A DNA stretch of 64,000 bases from Chromohalobacter moromii (GCF_023091865.1 NZ_JAHXDI010000002.1:1-64000); one strand, 5' to 3'. Numbered from the stretch's first letter, positions 8,869 through 18,528 are shown. The notes: generated from the letters alone by a model not told the origin. Made by a program: numbers and translations.

Positions 8869-8920
8869 CCCTGTACAGGGTGGTGCGAGGTTCAGGGGGG
8901 CCTGACGTGAGGCACCCCCT
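8869..8920. terminator. Convergent terminator region after patB
   Basis: It contains a perfect 12-bp palindrome CCCTGTACAGGG (8869-8880) and a GC-rich hairpin at 8894-8920 (AGGGGG-GCCT against AGGC-ACCCCCT). It sits between the convergent patB and cnoX stops; there is no T-tract. Confidence 0.5.
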
Positions 8921-8930
8921 GTGGCAGGGC

Positions 8931-9875
8931 TTAGTAGAGCAGCGCGAACATCTTGCGGCGGTAGGCGACCGTTAGAGGATGGTCGGCGCCGAGGGCGTCG
9001 AAGACGCGCAGCAAGGTCTTGCGAGCCACATCGTCGCCATAAGCACGATCAGCTTTCATCAATGCGAGTAGCGCATCGAGACCGGCTTCGTATTGGCCAT
9101 CGGCGACTTGGCGCAGGGCGCGCTTGAATTGTGCCTCGCTATCGTCGCGCTCGCCCAACTCGGCTACTTCCTCGGCACTCGGAGCTTCCTCGCCGAAGTC
9201 TAGGCGTGCGCGGACGCCGCGTGCCTTGGGCGTATCGCGATGCTCCGGTGGCAGGTTGTCGAGCAGCGCCCGGGCATCCGCCGCATTGCCTTCTGCGGCT
9301 AGTGCGCCTGCGAGCTCGATCTGATAGTCATAGTGCTCGGGCCACTCCTTGACCAGCGTTTCGTAAATACCGCGCGCAGTAGCGGCATCGCCTGCTTCGA
9401 GGGCCTGCTGGGCTTTCTCTTCGGGGGTGGCCTCGGCAGCCTCGGGCGCCTTGAGATACTGCGACAGCCATTCGCGGATCTGCGACTCGGGCAGCGCGCC
9501 CTGAAACTGATCGTAGAGCTGGCCCTGCACGATTAGCTTAACGTCGGGCACCGAGCGGATGCCGAGTTGCGTGGCGATTTCCTGATTGTCCTCGATGTTC
9601 AGCTTGGCCAGGGTAAAAGCGCCGCCGTATTCGCGGGCAAGCTTCTCGAGCACCGGCATGAGGTTCTTGCACGGCTCGCACCAAGACGCCCAACTGTCGA
9701 GCAACACCGGCCCCTGCATCGAGCCTTCGAGCACGACTTGCTGGAAGTTGGAGATGTCGACATCGACGATGTACTGAGAGACATCCTGAGTGCCGGCATT
9801 GGTTTGAGAGGCGCTAGTGTCCCCGCTTTGAGGAGACGTAAGAGGTTCGCCGGTACGCGGGTCGATGATCGGCAT
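8931..9875 (-). CDS. cnoX: CnoX/YbbN-type co-chaperone thioredoxin
   Basis: The 314-residue protein starts with a short leader, then a thioredoxin fold (about residues 35-140) with WCEPC as the active site and the cis-Pro motif RSVPDVKL. A TPR-like helical C-terminal half follows (about 150-314). In E. coli CnoX is a chaperedoxin that protects proteins from hypochlorous acid and hands them to GroEL; the E. coli protein lacks the full CXXC. Here both cysteines are present, so redox activity is possible. The start was set at the ATG at 9875 (MPIIDPRTGEP) with AAAGG upstream; the frame open to 9968 is rejected. Confidence 0.88.
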   Translation of the reverse strand: MPIIDPRTGEPLTSPQSGDTSASQTNAGTQDVSQYIVDVDISNFQQVVLEGSMQGPVLLDSWASWCEPCKNLMPVLEKLAREYGGAFTLAKLNIEDNQEIATQLGIRSVPDVKLIVQGQLYDQFQGALPESQIREWLSQYLKAPEAAEATPEEKAQQALEAGDAATARGIYETLVKEWPEHYDYQIELAGALAAEGNAADARALLDNLPPEHRDTPKARGVRARLDFGEEAPSAEEVAELGERDDSEAQFKRALRQVADGQYEAGLDALLALMKADRAYGDDVARKTLLRVFDALGADHPLTVAYRRKMFALLY

Positions 9876-10030
9876 GGCAATGGCCTTTCGATAGTATCGT
9901 GTGAACGTAAAGCGTAAAGACGCTGTTGAACTGCCTCTCGTTATGCGGGTCACGCGGCGCGGATTCAAGCCCCCGGGGCTGGCGCGTGATGGTATGTAAG
10001 GCGTGCGTCACGATCTCTGGAGACATCCGC

Positions 10031-10819
10031 ATGCACCGAGCGATCAAGAAAATCCTATGGCTGACGGTGAGTCTGATCATCGTGCTGGCCCTGTTGCTGG
10101 CGGGTCCGGCCTATATGCTGGCGAGTCAGCGCGTCGCACTAGGCGGCGTTTGGTCCCAGGCGGATCGCTCGCCGGTAGGGCTGGCGCCGGCGCCGCAAGC
10201 GCACCCGGAGGCCTTGGTGCAGGTTTATGCGGCCCGCGCCTTAGATTGGCGAGGGGCGTTCGGCGTGCATACCTGGATCGCCACCAAGCCGGCCGGCGCG
10301 ACGCATTACCAGGTCCATCAGGTTCTCGGATGGCGGCGGCCCACGGTGTCCTCGCGTCCCGGCGTGCCCGATCGGGCTTGGTATGGAAGCGCCCCGACCT
10401 TGCTGACCGAGCTGCGAGGTAAGGCGGCCGAGCGTGCGATTCCCGAGATTCGCGAGGCCGTGGCAGCGTATCCAGTGACCGACCGCTATCGCGTGTGGCC
10501 GGGACCTAATAGCAACACCTTCGTGGCCTGGGTGGTACGTCGGGTGCCTGGATTGCGTGTCGACTTTCCGCCGACCGCCGTGGGCAAGGATTACCTGCTG
10601 AATTCCATCGTGGCCGAGGCGCCTAGCGGGACTGGCTACCAGGTATCTCTGGGCGGATTGTTGGGCCTGACCGTGGCCTATGACGAGGGTATCGAGTGGC
10701 AGTTGCTGGGCCTGACGCTGGGCGTGGATATCACGCGGCCAGCGCTCAAGTTGCCGGGCATCGGACGACTGGGCATGGCGTCATCCGAGCATACGAAAGG
10801 GGTTGGAGAGGCTGAGTGA
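10031..10819 (+). CDS. DUF3750 domain protein
   Basis: This 262-residue protein has one N-terminal membrane segment (about residues 8-30). The DUF3750 core follows: VQVYAARALDWRGAFGVHTW, VLGWRRP, the strongly conserved WPGPNSNTFVAWV, FPPTAVGKDY and the C-terminal LGLTLGVDITRPALKLPGIGRLG. The function is unknown; the core resembles a papain/NlpC-like or lipid-binding fold in layout, but I cannot assign one. The start at 10031 has CTGGAGAC upstream. Confidence 0.85.
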   Translation: MHRAIKKILWLTVSLIIVLALLLAGPAYMLASQRVALGGVWSQADRSPVGLAPAPQAHPEALVQVYAARALDWRGAFGVHTWIATKPAGATHYQVHQVLGWRRPTVSSRPGVPDRAWYGSAPTLLTELRGKAAERAIPEIREAVAAYPVTDRYRVWPGPNSNTFVAWVVRRVPGLRVDFPPTAVGKDYLLNSIVAEAPSGTGYQVSLGGLLGLTVAYDEGIEWQLLGLTLGVDITRPALKLPGIGRLGMASSEHTKGVGEAE

Positions 10820-10845
10820 GGTGTGACGCTTGGTCAAGGAAGCAT

Positions 10846-10879
10846 AAAAAAAGCGGTGTCCCTAAGGACACCGCTTTTT
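10846..10879. terminator. Bidirectional rho-independent terminator
   Basis: A-tract, stem AAGCGGTGTCC with its complement, short loop, T-tract. It lies between the DUF3750 gene (+) and the tRNA (-), and can stop both. Confidence 0.88.
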
Positions 10880-10887
10880 CATCTGTT

Positions 10888-10964
<77 letters not shown>

Positions 10965-10977
10965 TCGACAGGGACGT

Positions 10978-11005
10978 ATTCTACGGTTTTTGAGGCCTAA
11001 GTCAA
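10978..11005 (-). promoter_or_regulatory. Sigma-70 promoter of the initiator tRNA
   Basis: On the minus strand, -35 TTGACT (11005-11000) and -10 TAGAAT (10983-10978) are 16 bp apart. Transcription would start about 7 nt before the tRNA 5' end. Both boxes match 5 of 6 consensus positions. Confidence 0.75.
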
Positions 11006-11135
11006 GAATGGGTTCATCCGGCGTGCAGCCCGCTCAAACTCGATCATACTGAAGTGAGGTAAGACGCCATGGAGGCGAGTCAAGGTGGCACTTCCCGCTA
11101 GAAGCGCCACATCACGACATCACGGGGGGATGGAC

Positions 11136-11885
11136 ATGACCACGCAAACAGCACCCATTGCCTGGGTCACCGGGGGCACCGGGGGCATAGGGACAGCAAT
11201 ATGCCTGGCGCTGGCCAAGGCGGGATATTTCGTCGTGGCGAGTTATCACAACCGCGAGAAAGCTCAGGCTTGGCTGGCGGATCGTCGCGCCGAGGGCGTC
11301 GACAATGTGGCGCTGGCAGGCATCAATCTCACCGACTTCGATGCCTGTCACGCTGGTGTAGATGACATTCGCCGTGAATACGGTCCGGTTGAGCTGCTGG
11401 TCAACTGTGCCGGCATTACACGTGACAGTACGCTCAAGAAGATGTCACCTCAGCAATGGCGTGAGGTGATTGATTGCAATCTCAACAGTGTGTTCAACAC
11501 CTGCCGTTGTGTGGTCGAGGACATGCTCGAGGCTGGCTACGGGCGCATCGTCAACATCGCCTCGATCAACGGACGTAAAGGGCAGTTCGGTCAGGCCAAT
11601 TATGCGGCGGCCAAGGCGGGGATGCATGGTCTGACCATGTCATTGGCGCAAGAAACCGCGACCAAGGGTATTACCGTCAATACCGTCTCGCCAGGCTATA
11701 TCGCCACCGACATGATCATGCTGATTCCCGAGAAGATTCGCGAATCGATCCGCGAGGGCATTCCGGTCAAGCGGTTTGGCGAGCCGGAGGAAGTGGCGCG
11801 AGCGGTGGTGTTCTTGGCCGACCGCGAATCGGGGTTCATTACCGGTGCCAACCTGGACATCAACGGTGGGCAGTTCATGGGCTGA
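11136..11885 (+). CDS. phaB: Acetoacetyl-CoA reductase (PhaB-type SDR)
   Basis: This 249-residue short-chain dehydrogenase has the NADP-binding GGTGGIGTAI near residue 12, NCAG, and the catalytic Ser/Tyr-x3-Lys region (ASINGRKGQFGQANYAAAKAG). The C-terminal INGGQFMG is typical of PhaB rather than FabG. PhaB reduces acetoacetyl-CoA to (R)-3-hydroxybutyryl-CoA for polyhydroxyalkanoate synthesis; phaA and phaC are not in the window. The ATG at 11136 has GGGGGGAT at good spacing; the ATG at 11130 is too close to it. Confidence 0.88.
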   Translation: MTTQTAPIAWVTGGTGGIGTAICLALAKAGYFVVASYHNREKAQAWLADRRAEGVDNVALAGINLTDFDACHAGVDDIRREYGPVELLVNCAGITRDSTLKKMSPQQWREVIDCNLNSVFNTCRCVVEDMLEAGYGRIVNIASINGRKGQFGQANYAAAKAGMHGLTMSLAQETATKGITVNTVSPGYIATDMIMLIPEKIRESIREGIPVKRFGEPEEVARAVVFLADRESGFITGANLDINGGQFMG

Positions 11886-11897
11886 ATCGGCCATGGT

Positions 11898-11929
11898 AGC
11901 GCTCCGCTAAAGCAGGTTGGCGGAGCGCT
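11898..11929. terminator. Convergent hairpin between phaB and the DUF349 gene
   Basis: AGCGCTCCGC and its perfect complement are separated by 12 nt, between two convergent stops. There is no T-tract. Confidence 0.5.
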
Positions 11930-11943
11930 CATCGCAAGCATCC

Positions 11944-14706
11944 TCAGGCTACGCGTTGGGCGATAACATCGAACAAGGAATCGAAGCGCGTGACGCGGGA
12001 GGCCCACACATCGGACGCGACAGGGCCGGTTTCCAACAATTGACGCAAGACGTCGGCCAGTTCCTGGTCGGGTTGCGGTGCCTGGCCCAGGCCATTATTG
12101 AGCCGTGCGACTTGCACCTCCAGGCGCAGCGGTTCTTCCTGTGCAGCCACCGGCTCGTCGGCAAGCAGCGCCACTTGAACCACCAGTCGGCTCAGTTCGT
12201 GATTCGCCGTTTCGCTGTCGCCCTCTCGGCGAGCCGCATTACGTGCCGTATGGGCATCCTGTAGGTCCTGAGGCATGCCCTCGGGAAGCGCGACATCCGC
12301 CGTTTGGCCGTCTCGCAAGGATGCGTCATCCGCGGCGACATGAGAGTCGAGCAGAGGGCGTAGGCGCGTCCAGCGTTCGGCTTGCTCAGCGAGGATCAGT
12401 TGCGCGAGACGCTCGCGACGGGCACGTACGATCCCTTGCCAACGACGGCGCATGCCTTCGCTACGACGGCCGCCGGGTAAGGGCTCTAGGGCTTCGGCGT
12501 CACGCACGGCACGTTCCAGCGTCTCGCTGTCGTCGGCGCGTTGGGGTTGCCAGGCATCGAAGCGGTCGATCAGGGCTTGCATGTCGTCCAGGCGTGCCTG
12601 GGCTTTTTGGGCACGATTTTCCCGCTCGGCCTCGCGGGCGGCGAAGATACGATCGCAAAGTCCCCGGAAATGGCGCCAGAGCATCTGCTCTTCGCCCTTG
12701 GCGGCGCGCCCCAGTTCTCGCCAGCGGGATTGGAGCGCCTTGGCCGCTTCGGTGCGTTGCGAGGAGGGCATGTCGGCTTCCATCAGGTTTTCGGCCTCGG
12801 CGATCAGGCCGCGCTTGGCCTCGCCGATTTCATTGGCCCGGCGGTCGATTAACGTCTGCAATTCATGACGGATGTGGCCGAAGCGTTGGCCGAGCGGTTT
12901 GGCATGCTCGCGCGGGACGGGCGAGAATTGCTGCCATTGCTCACGTGCACGGTCGCGAATCTGGCGTAGCACATCCGGGTCAGCCTGGGCATCGGGATGC
13001 GTGATGAGTTCCTCGAGTTGTTCGCACAGGGCTTCGCGTGCCTCGAGGTTACGGGTACGGGCGGCATCGCGTTGTTGGTACCAGTCGTTGAGGGCCGCGT
13101 GGATACGCTGCGACGCGCTACGAAAACGCTGCGAGAGTTCGGCCGTGGCGGCAGCATCGCCCAACGCTGCCCATTCCTTGACCAGTTGACGATGACGACG
13201 GTCACGCTCGGCGTCAGGGGACTCGTTGTCCTCGGCCAAGGCTTCGATGCTTTCGATGAGTTGCGTGCGCTTGGGACCGGCGACGAAGCCCCGCCAATCG
13301 CGTAACTCGGCCAGCCGAGCACCGAGACGCTTGAGGTGGGCTTCCAAGTCGCCGCGCGAGGCGCGGGGCAAGGCATCGATACGCTGGCGCAGCTGCCGAT
13401 GTAGACGGCTGGCGGTCTTGAGAGTGCCACGATCGAGCTGGCTTTCGAGTTTGTCGAGGTCCGTACGCAGCGCCGAGAGGTCGACGGGCGTGCTTGCATT
13501 GGCCGCTTCGGCGTTACGTAGTTGCCGGGCTTCGTGAATCAGCGGCGTGGGTGGCAGGTCGTGCGGCCAATCGATCCTCGTCAGGCAGTCGTCGATGGCG
13601 GCATGGTCGTCGCGCAAGGCGGCTTCGAGTGCCTGAGCCTGCGTCGAGGCACGGTCCCAAGCATCGCCAATATGCTGGCAAGCGGCTTGCGCTTCGGCAT
13701 AGCGTGTCTGGATGTCGTCTTCCGGCGGGTAGTGATCGGAAAGGGCCAGCCAACGTTCGCCATGCAGGCGCTGTTGGGCGCGCAGGCTGTCGATATCCTG
13801 GTGGGTCAGTTGTGAGGCCTGCTTGAGGCTCGCGACGGCATCCTCGAGTGCTTCGACGAGCGCCTCGCGGGTACGTGCCGCCTCGTCCTGGCGTTGTATC
13901 GCCTGATGCTGGGCATGCCCTTCGGTCTCATGATCGGAGAGCGTCTTGTGACAGCGCTGGCTAGCTTCCTGAAAACGCCGCTCCTGGTCGTCGCTAGGGG
14001 TGTCGGTCAGTGCTTCCCACTCGCGGACAAGATGGCGATAACGCGCACCGTAGAGAGGTTCCCAGGCATGCAAGGCATGCGCTTCGAGGGCCTCCAGAAG
14101 GCGTTTTCGAGTGGCCTGTTGGGCTTGCGTTTCGGCGGCATCGGCACGTTGGCGTTGTAGGCGCTCGCGAGCCTTGCGCGTGACGATTTTGTCGCGCCTC
14201 GCTTCGCGCGCCAAGCGTTGCAGGCCTTCGGTGCTCGAGACGCGCTCAGCCGCGGCGTGGCGAACCACGGCAATGCCATTGTCGCGTGCCTGCTGGATCA
14301 GCGTTGCCTCGTCATCGAGCTTGGCTAGCGCGGTCAGGCGTAGCTCCTGATTGTCCCCCGTCTCGACGAGTTGCACGAGCAGGTCGCGATCGTTCAGTGT
14401 GTCGAGCAAAGCGAGGCGTTGCGTCAAGGGCGGTGCCCCGGGCACGCTGCCGGACAACAACTGCATGAGACGGGCTCGCAGCTCGGGGCTGTCATGCGTG
14501 CCGAGCCATTCAAGCAGCGTCGAGGGGTCCTCGAACTGGGCGAGAGCCTCGCGCCTTACGCTAGCATCCGCATCGTGCGTTAGGCGCTCGAGGGCGTGGC
14601 GGTCGGCCGATTTGTGAATATCGAGTTGCGCAATGGCAGCATGACGGACGCGAGGGTCGCGATGTTGCCAGCGTGGTGCAAAAAAACGGCGGAAGAATCC
14701 AGACAT
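11944..14706 (-). CDS. DUF349 repeat protein, 920 aa
   Basis: This large, soluble, highly charged and almost wholly helical protein begins with HEAT-like segments (about residues 1-180: DPRVRHAAIAQL, DASVRREALAQ). Repeated DUF349 units follow, with W-x(5-7)-Y/F and RFR/F motifs such as RHLVREWEAL, QLVKEWAALGDA, LQSRWRELGRAA and MRRRWQGIV. DUF349 proteins are common in gammaproteobacteria and their role is unknown; coiled-coil scaffolding or nucleic acid contact has been suggested only by composition. It is monocistronic and divergent from minCDE. Confidence 0.82.
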   Translation of the reverse strand: MSGFFRRFFAPRWQHRDPRVRHAAIAQLDIHKSADRHALERLTHDADASVRREALAQFEDPSTLLEWLGTHDSPELRARLMQLLSGSVPGAPPLTQRLALLDTLNDRDLLVQLVETGDNQELRLTALAKLDDEATLIQQARDNGIAVVRHAAAERVSSTEGLQRLAREARRDKIVTRKARERLQRQRADAAETQAQQATRKRLLEALEAHALHAWEPLYGARYRHLVREWEALTDTPSDDQERRFQEASQRCHKTLSDHETEGHAQHQAIQRQDEAARTREALVEALEDAVASLKQASQLTHQDIDSLRAQQRLHGERWLALSDHYPPEDDIQTRYAEAQAACQHIGDAWDRASTQAQALEAALRDDHAAIDDCLTRIDWPHDLPPTPLIHEARQLRNAEAANASTPVDLSALRTDLDKLESQLDRGTLKTASRLHRQLRQRIDALPRASRGDLEAHLKRLGARLAELRDWRGFVAGPKRTQLIESIEALAEDNESPDAERDRRHRQLVKEWAALGDAAATAELSQRFRSASQRIHAALNDWYQQRDAARTRNLEAREALCEQLEELITHPDAQADPDVLRQIRDRAREQWQQFSPVPREHAKPLGQRFGHIRHELQTLIDRRANEIGEAKRGLIAEAENLMEADMPSSQRTEAAKALQSRWRELGRAAKGEEQMLWRHFRGLCDRIFAAREAERENRAQKAQARLDDMQALIDRFDAWQPQRADDSETLERAVRDAEALEPLPGGRRSEGMRRRWQGIVRARRERLAQLILAEQAERWTRLRPLLDSHVAADDASLRDGQTADVALPEGMPQDLQDAHTARNAARREGDSETANHELSRLVVQVALLADEPVAAQEEPLRLEVQVARLNNGLGQAPQPDQELADVLRQLLETGPVASDVWASRVTRFDSLFDVIAQRVA

Positions 14707-15007
14707 GACCGGGCATGCATCCCTGTTCTTGGCGTATTAAATGCGTGGCGATAACGCCGAGACGGCGTTCCTGTCGTCTCGCGTCGGCCACGATATTAGC
14801 AAAAAGCGTCACGTAATTGAGTGTCGTGTGTGCTATAGCGTATCAAAGCATGCGAGCCGGCATCGGGAAAAGGCGACGATGGCAAGGGCGTCGGTTCGCG
14901 GAGACACCTGACAAAGTCGGGACGCTGGTCTTATCATCAGTTGCAGCCATCACGACCCTCGCTTAGCTTTACCTTTGTACATCAGTCATCAGCTGTGGAG
15001 TGTGGCC
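14707..15007. other. Divergent intergenic region DUF349 gene / minC
   Basis: About 300 bp without a gene. The right half holds a good minCDE promoter (annotated separately). The left half must contain the DUF349 promoter, but no convincing boxes were found there. No RNA gene or repeat is visible. Confidence 0.5.
14908..14937 (+). promoter_or_regulatory. Putative sigma-70 promoter of minCDE
   Basis: -35 CTGACA (14908-14913) and -10 TATCAT (14932-14937) have an 18-bp spacer; each matches 5 of 6 consensus bases. The 5' leader would be about 65 nt. Confidence 0.5.
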
Positions 15008-15739
15008 ATGAGCCTCAACATGGATCGGGTAGCATCGGCGTTCACCTTCAAGGGTGGCATGTTGCCCATGACGGTCATGGAGCTGACGAGCGCCGACCCT
15101 GAGCAGATACGGGCTCAGTTGGCCGGCAAGGTGAGCCAGTCGCCAGCGTTTTTTCAACATACGCCGGTAGTGCTCAGTGTCGAGCAACTCGATGAACCTC
15201 ATTTGGCGTTGGAGCGTATTTGTGCCGTGTGCCGCGCCCACAAGCTGCTGCCGGTGGCCGTGCGTGGCGGCACCGACCCCGTGAAGCAATCCGCGTGGGC
15301 ACTGGGGCTGGGATGGTTCCCGCCACAAGAAGCGCGTCCGCGTGCCGTGGAGGAGGCGCCGCTCGCTACCGCCGAGCCGCAACCCGAGGCCGAGGCGTCG
15401 TCCGCACCGGCCGTAGGGCGTATCTACCGTGGTACAGTGCGCTCGGGCCAGCAGGTCACCGCGCCTGAGGGCGACTTGGTCGTGGTCGGCGCGGTCAACC
15501 CGGGGGCTGAGGTCCTGGCGGCAGGCAGCGTGCACGTTTACGGCCCGCTGCGCGGCCGTGCGCTGGGCGGCATTCACGGGGATCGCCAGGCGGGCATCTT
15601 CTGTAAGGAATTGCATGCCGAGTTGTTGTCGCTGGCCGGCAATTACAAACGGCTGGAAGATATCGACCCGCGCTTGCTGAACCAGCCTGTACAGGTTCAA
15701 CTGCGCGATGACCAATTGAACATTTCATCGCTCGGCTAG
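15008..15739 (+). CDS. minC: Septum site-determining protein MinC
   Basis: This 243-residue inhibitor of FtsZ polymerisation has an N-terminal FtsZ-binding domain (about 1-105) and a Pro/Glu/Ala-rich linker. The C-terminal beta-helix domain (about 140-243) has the repeated hydrophobic rungs VRSGQQVTAPEGDLVVVGAVNPGAEV and HVYGPLRGRALGG. It is recruited to the membrane by MinD and confines Z-rings to midcell. The ATG at 15008 (MSLNMDRV) has GTGGAG upstream; the frame from 14975 is not needed. Confidence 0.95.
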   Translation: MSLNMDRVASAFTFKGGMLPMTVMELTSADPEQIRAQLAGKVSQSPAFFQHTPVVLSVEQLDEPHLALERICAVCRAHKLLPVAVRGGTDPVKQSAWALGLGWFPPQEARPRAVEEAPLATAEPQPEAEASSAPAVGRIYRGTVRSGQQVTAPEGDLVVVGAVNPGAEVLAAGSVHVYGPLRGRALGGIHGDRQAGIFCKELHAELLSLAGNYKRLEDIDPRLLNQPVQVQLRDDQLNISSLG

Positions 15740-15815
15740 CCGGGATGTCAGGGCGCCATGTCGCGCCAATGTGGATGGCTAGTACGAACGACTCAATAGC
15801 AACAGGAAGCTCATC

Positions 15816-16634
15816 TTGGCCAAGATCATTGTAGTGACCTCCGGCAAGGGCGGAGTTGGCAAGACGACCAGCGCCGCGGCTATCGCCACGGGCTTGGCGT
15901 TGCGTGGCAACAAGACCGTGGTGATCGATTTCGACGTGGGCCTGCGTAACCTCGATTTGATCATGGGGTGTGAGCGTCGCGTGGTGTACGACTTGATCAA
16001 CGTCATCCAGGGAGAGGCTGGCCTCAATCAGGCGTTGATCCGTGATAAGCGGACCGAAAACCTGCATATCCTGCCGGCCTCGCAGACACGCGATAAGGAG
16101 GCATTGACCCCTGAAGGCGTGGAGAAAGTGCTCGAGACGCTGTCCCAGGAGTACGACTTCATCGTCTGCGATTCGCCGGCGGGGATCGAGCATGGTGCGC
16201 AGCTGGCGATGTACTTCGCCGACGAGGCCATCGTGGTAACCAATCCCGAAGTATCGTCGGTCCGCGATTCCGACCGTATCCTTGGTCTATTGGCCTCCAA
16301 GACACGTCGCGCCGAGCGCAGCGAGCCACCGGTCAGGGAGCATCTGCTGATCACGCGCTATGACCCCAACCGGGTGACTTCTGGCGATATGCTGACGCTC
16401 GAGGACGTGCGCGAGATTCTGGCCATCAATCTGGTGGGGCTGATCCCCGAGTCGGAAGCGGTGCTGCGCGCCTCGAACCAGGGCGTGCCGGTCGTGCACG
16501 ACATGGACAGCGACGCCGGTCAGGCTTATGCCGATACCGTTTCGCGCCTGCTGGGCGAGGACGTACCGCTACGTTTTCATGAGTACCAGAAGAAAGGGCT
16601 GCTCTCCCGTATGTTCGGAGGAGGTCGCCGGTGA
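15816..16634 (+). CDS. minD: Septum site-determining ATPase MinD
   Basis: This 272-residue ParA/MinD ATPase has the deviant Walker [10 protein letters not shown] (residues 10-18, with signature Lys11 and catalytic Lys16), a [10 protein letters not shown] segment, and SPAGIE as the Walker B region. The C-terminal amphipathic membrane-targeting helix is [15 protein letters not shown]. It binds ATP and the membrane and activates MinC, and is released by MinE. The start is TTG at 15816 with AGGAAG 7 nt upstream, because no ATG or GTG fits the invariant [13 protein letters not shown] start. A TTG start may lower MinD output relative to its neighbours. Confidence 0.96.
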   Translation: MAKIIVVTSGKGGVGKTTSAAAIATGLALRGNKTVVIDFDVGLRNLDLIMGCERRVVYDLINVIQGEAGLNQALIRDKRTENLHILPASQTRDKEALTPEGVEKVLETLSQEYDFIVCDSPAGIEHGAQLAMYFADEAIVVTNPEVSSVRDSDRILGLLASKTRRAERSEPPVREHLLITRYDPNRVTSGDMLTLEDVREILAINLVGLIPESEAVLRASNQGVPVVHDMDSDAGQAYADTVSRLLGEDVPLRFHEYQKKGLLSRMFGGGRR

Positions 16635-16885
16635 AACTACTCGAATTTCTCAAGCGCGAACGCAAGAAGTCGGCGTCGGTGGCCAAGGAGCGCCTACAGA
16701 TCATCGTGGCGCACCAGCGCGGTCAGCGTGACCAGCCGGACTACATGCCGATGCTGGAAAAAGAGTTGCTCGAGGTGATCAGGCGTTACGTGCAAGTGGA
16801 CCAGGATGCGATCAATATCAGTCTCGATCGCGATAATGATTGTTCGGTGCTCGAGCTTAACGTCACGCTACCGCGTGACGAGTAG
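16631..16885 (+). CDS. minE: Cell division topological specificity factor MinE
   Basis: This 84-residue protein has an N-terminal amphipathic segment ([21 protein letters not shown]) that contacts membrane and MinD, and a C-terminal topological-specificity domain with [15 protein letters not shown]. It stimulates MinD ATPase and drives pole-to-pole oscillation. The GTG start overlaps the minD stop (GTGA), so it is translationally coupled. Confidence 0.95.
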   Translation: MKLLEFLKRERKKSASVAKERLQIIVAHQRGQRDQPDYMPMLEKELLEVIRRYVQVDQDAINISLDRDNDCSVLELNVTLPRDE

Positions 16886-16956
16886 GGGCATTCCGGCTGA
16901 GTCGGTTGGCCGGGTATGCTAGGCTGATCGCTTTTGGCAGTGGGGAGACTGCGGCC

Positions 16957-18444
16957 ATGGCGCAGGGCAAGAGCGAGCCGACCTTTCTTTGGCATGACTA
17001 TGAAACTTTCGGTGCCGATCCTCGGCGCGACCGCCCTGCGCAGTTCGCCGCGATCCGCACCGATCTCGATTTCAACCCGATCGGCGAGCCGCTGACGTTC
17101 TATTGCAAGCCGGCGGATGATTTCCTGCCACATCCCCAGGCCTGTCTGATTACCGGTATCACACCACAAGCCGCGCGTCGTCGAGGTCTTGCCGAGATCG
17201 AGTTCGCCGCGCGCATTCATGACGAAATGAGCGTGCCCGGTACCTGTTCGCTGGGCTACAACACGCTGCGCTTCGACGATGAAGTCAGTCGTCATCTCTT
17301 CTACCGCAACTTCATCGATCCGTATTCCCGCGAGTGGCAGAACGGCAATTCACGCTGGGACTTGATCGATGTGGTGCGTACTTACCATGCCCTGCGTCCG
17401 GAAGGCATTGAGTGGCCGACGCGTGACGACGGTGCGCCGAGTTTTCGCCTCGAGGATTTGACCGCCGCCAACGGCATCGACCACGCCGGGGCCCACGACG
17501 CCCTGGCCGATGTACGGGCGACCATCGATTTGGCGCGTCTTCTCAAGTCGCGCAATTCTCAACTGTTCGAGTATCTGCTCAAGCTGCGCGACAAGCGCAC
17601 GGTCGCCAAGATGCTGGACATCCAGGCGCGCAAGCCGATGCTCCATATCTCGCGGCGCTATCCTGCCAGTCGAGGCTGTAGTGCTCTGGTGGTGCCGCTG
17701 GCCGAGCACCCGAGCAATCCCAATGGGGTGATCGTCTATGATTTGTCGGTAGACCCGACGCCGCTGCTGTCATTGAGTGCCGCACAGATTCGCGAGCGGG
17801 TATTCGCCAGTGCCGATGAGTTGTCCGAGGGCGAGGCACGCATTCCGCTCAAGGTGATTCAAATCAACAAGAGTCCGGTGATCATGCCGGCCACCTCGCT
17901 CAAGGACACCAGTGGCCCCCGTCAGGGTGAGTATGGCGACATCGTGGCCCGGTTGGGGCTGGACATGGACGCGTGCCGGGGACACTGGAAGCAGCTTCAG
18001 GCCGCGCCGGACGTGGCGACCAAGGCCGCCGAAGTGTTCGCCGATGGCCCCGGCGCGCCGTCCAGCGACCCGGATTTGATGTTGTATTCGGGAGGCTTTT
18101 TCTCGCCGGCGGATCGTCGCGAAATGCAACGTGCCCGCGAAATGGCGCCCTGGGACCTGGCTGATGCGCGTTTCGCCTTTCAAGATCCACGTCTGGAGGA
18201 AATGCTTTTCCGTCTGCGCGCGCGCAATTATCCCGATACGCTGAGTAGCGATGAACAGTCGCAATGGGAAACCTACCGCTGGGCGCGCATGAACGATGCC
18301 GAGGTGTCGAGCCTGACGTTGACGGGATTTGCGCGCGAGATCGAACGCCTCAATCAGGCCTCGCTGGATGCCGAACAGCGTCAGCTGCTCGAGGAGCTGG
18401 TCATGCACGTCGAGGCGATGATGCCGCCGCAGGCGTTCGATTGA
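16957..18444 (+). CDS. sbcB: Exodeoxyribonuclease I
   Basis: This 495-residue single-strand-specific 3'-5' DNA exonuclease has the Exo I motif LWHDYETFGADPRRDRPAQF (Asp and Glu), an SLGYNTLRFDDEVSRHLFYRN block, and the DEDDh Exo III motif GAHDALADVRATI. The exonuclease domain is followed by the SH3-like and C-terminal helical domains (LVVPLAEHP, and LSSDEQSQWETYRWARM). It acts in recombination and mismatch repair. The ATG at 16957 has GGGGAG upstream; the 17-codon extension to 16906 is rejected. Confidence 0.95.
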   Translation: MAQGKSEPTFLWHDYETFGADPRRDRPAQFAAIRTDLDFNPIGEPLTFYCKPADDFLPHPQACLITGITPQAARRRGLAEIEFAARIHDEMSVPGTCSLGYNTLRFDDEVSRHLFYRNFIDPYSREWQNGNSRWDLIDVVRTYHALRPEGIEWPTRDDGAPSFRLEDLTAANGIDHAGAHDALADVRATIDLARLLKSRNSQLFEYLLKLRDKRTVAKMLDIQARKPMLHISRRYPASRGCSALVVPLAEHPSNPNGVIVYDLSVDPTPLLSLSAAQIRERVFASADELSEGEARIPLKVIQINKSPVIMPATSLKDTSGPRQGEYGDIVARLGLDMDACRGHWKQLQAAPDVATKAAEVFADGPGAPSSDPDLMLYSGGFFSPADRREMQRAREMAPWDLADARFAFQDPRLEEMLFRLRARNYPDTLSSDEQSQWETYRWARMNDAEVSSLTLTGFAREIERLNQASLDAEQRQLLEELVMHVEAMMPPQAFD

Positions 18445-18469
18445 CACGCGATACGAGCTGACCAGATAC

Positions 18470-18500
18470 AACACGCCCGGGCCATGAGCCCGGGCGTGTT
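18470..18500. terminator. Bidirectional hairpin terminator
   Basis: A 13-bp perfect stem (AACACGCCCGGGC with its complement) and a CATGA loop sit between the convergent sbcB and protease genes. Confidence 0.8.
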
Positions 18501-18528
18501 GCATGGTGGGTATCGTCAGCGACCGCGC

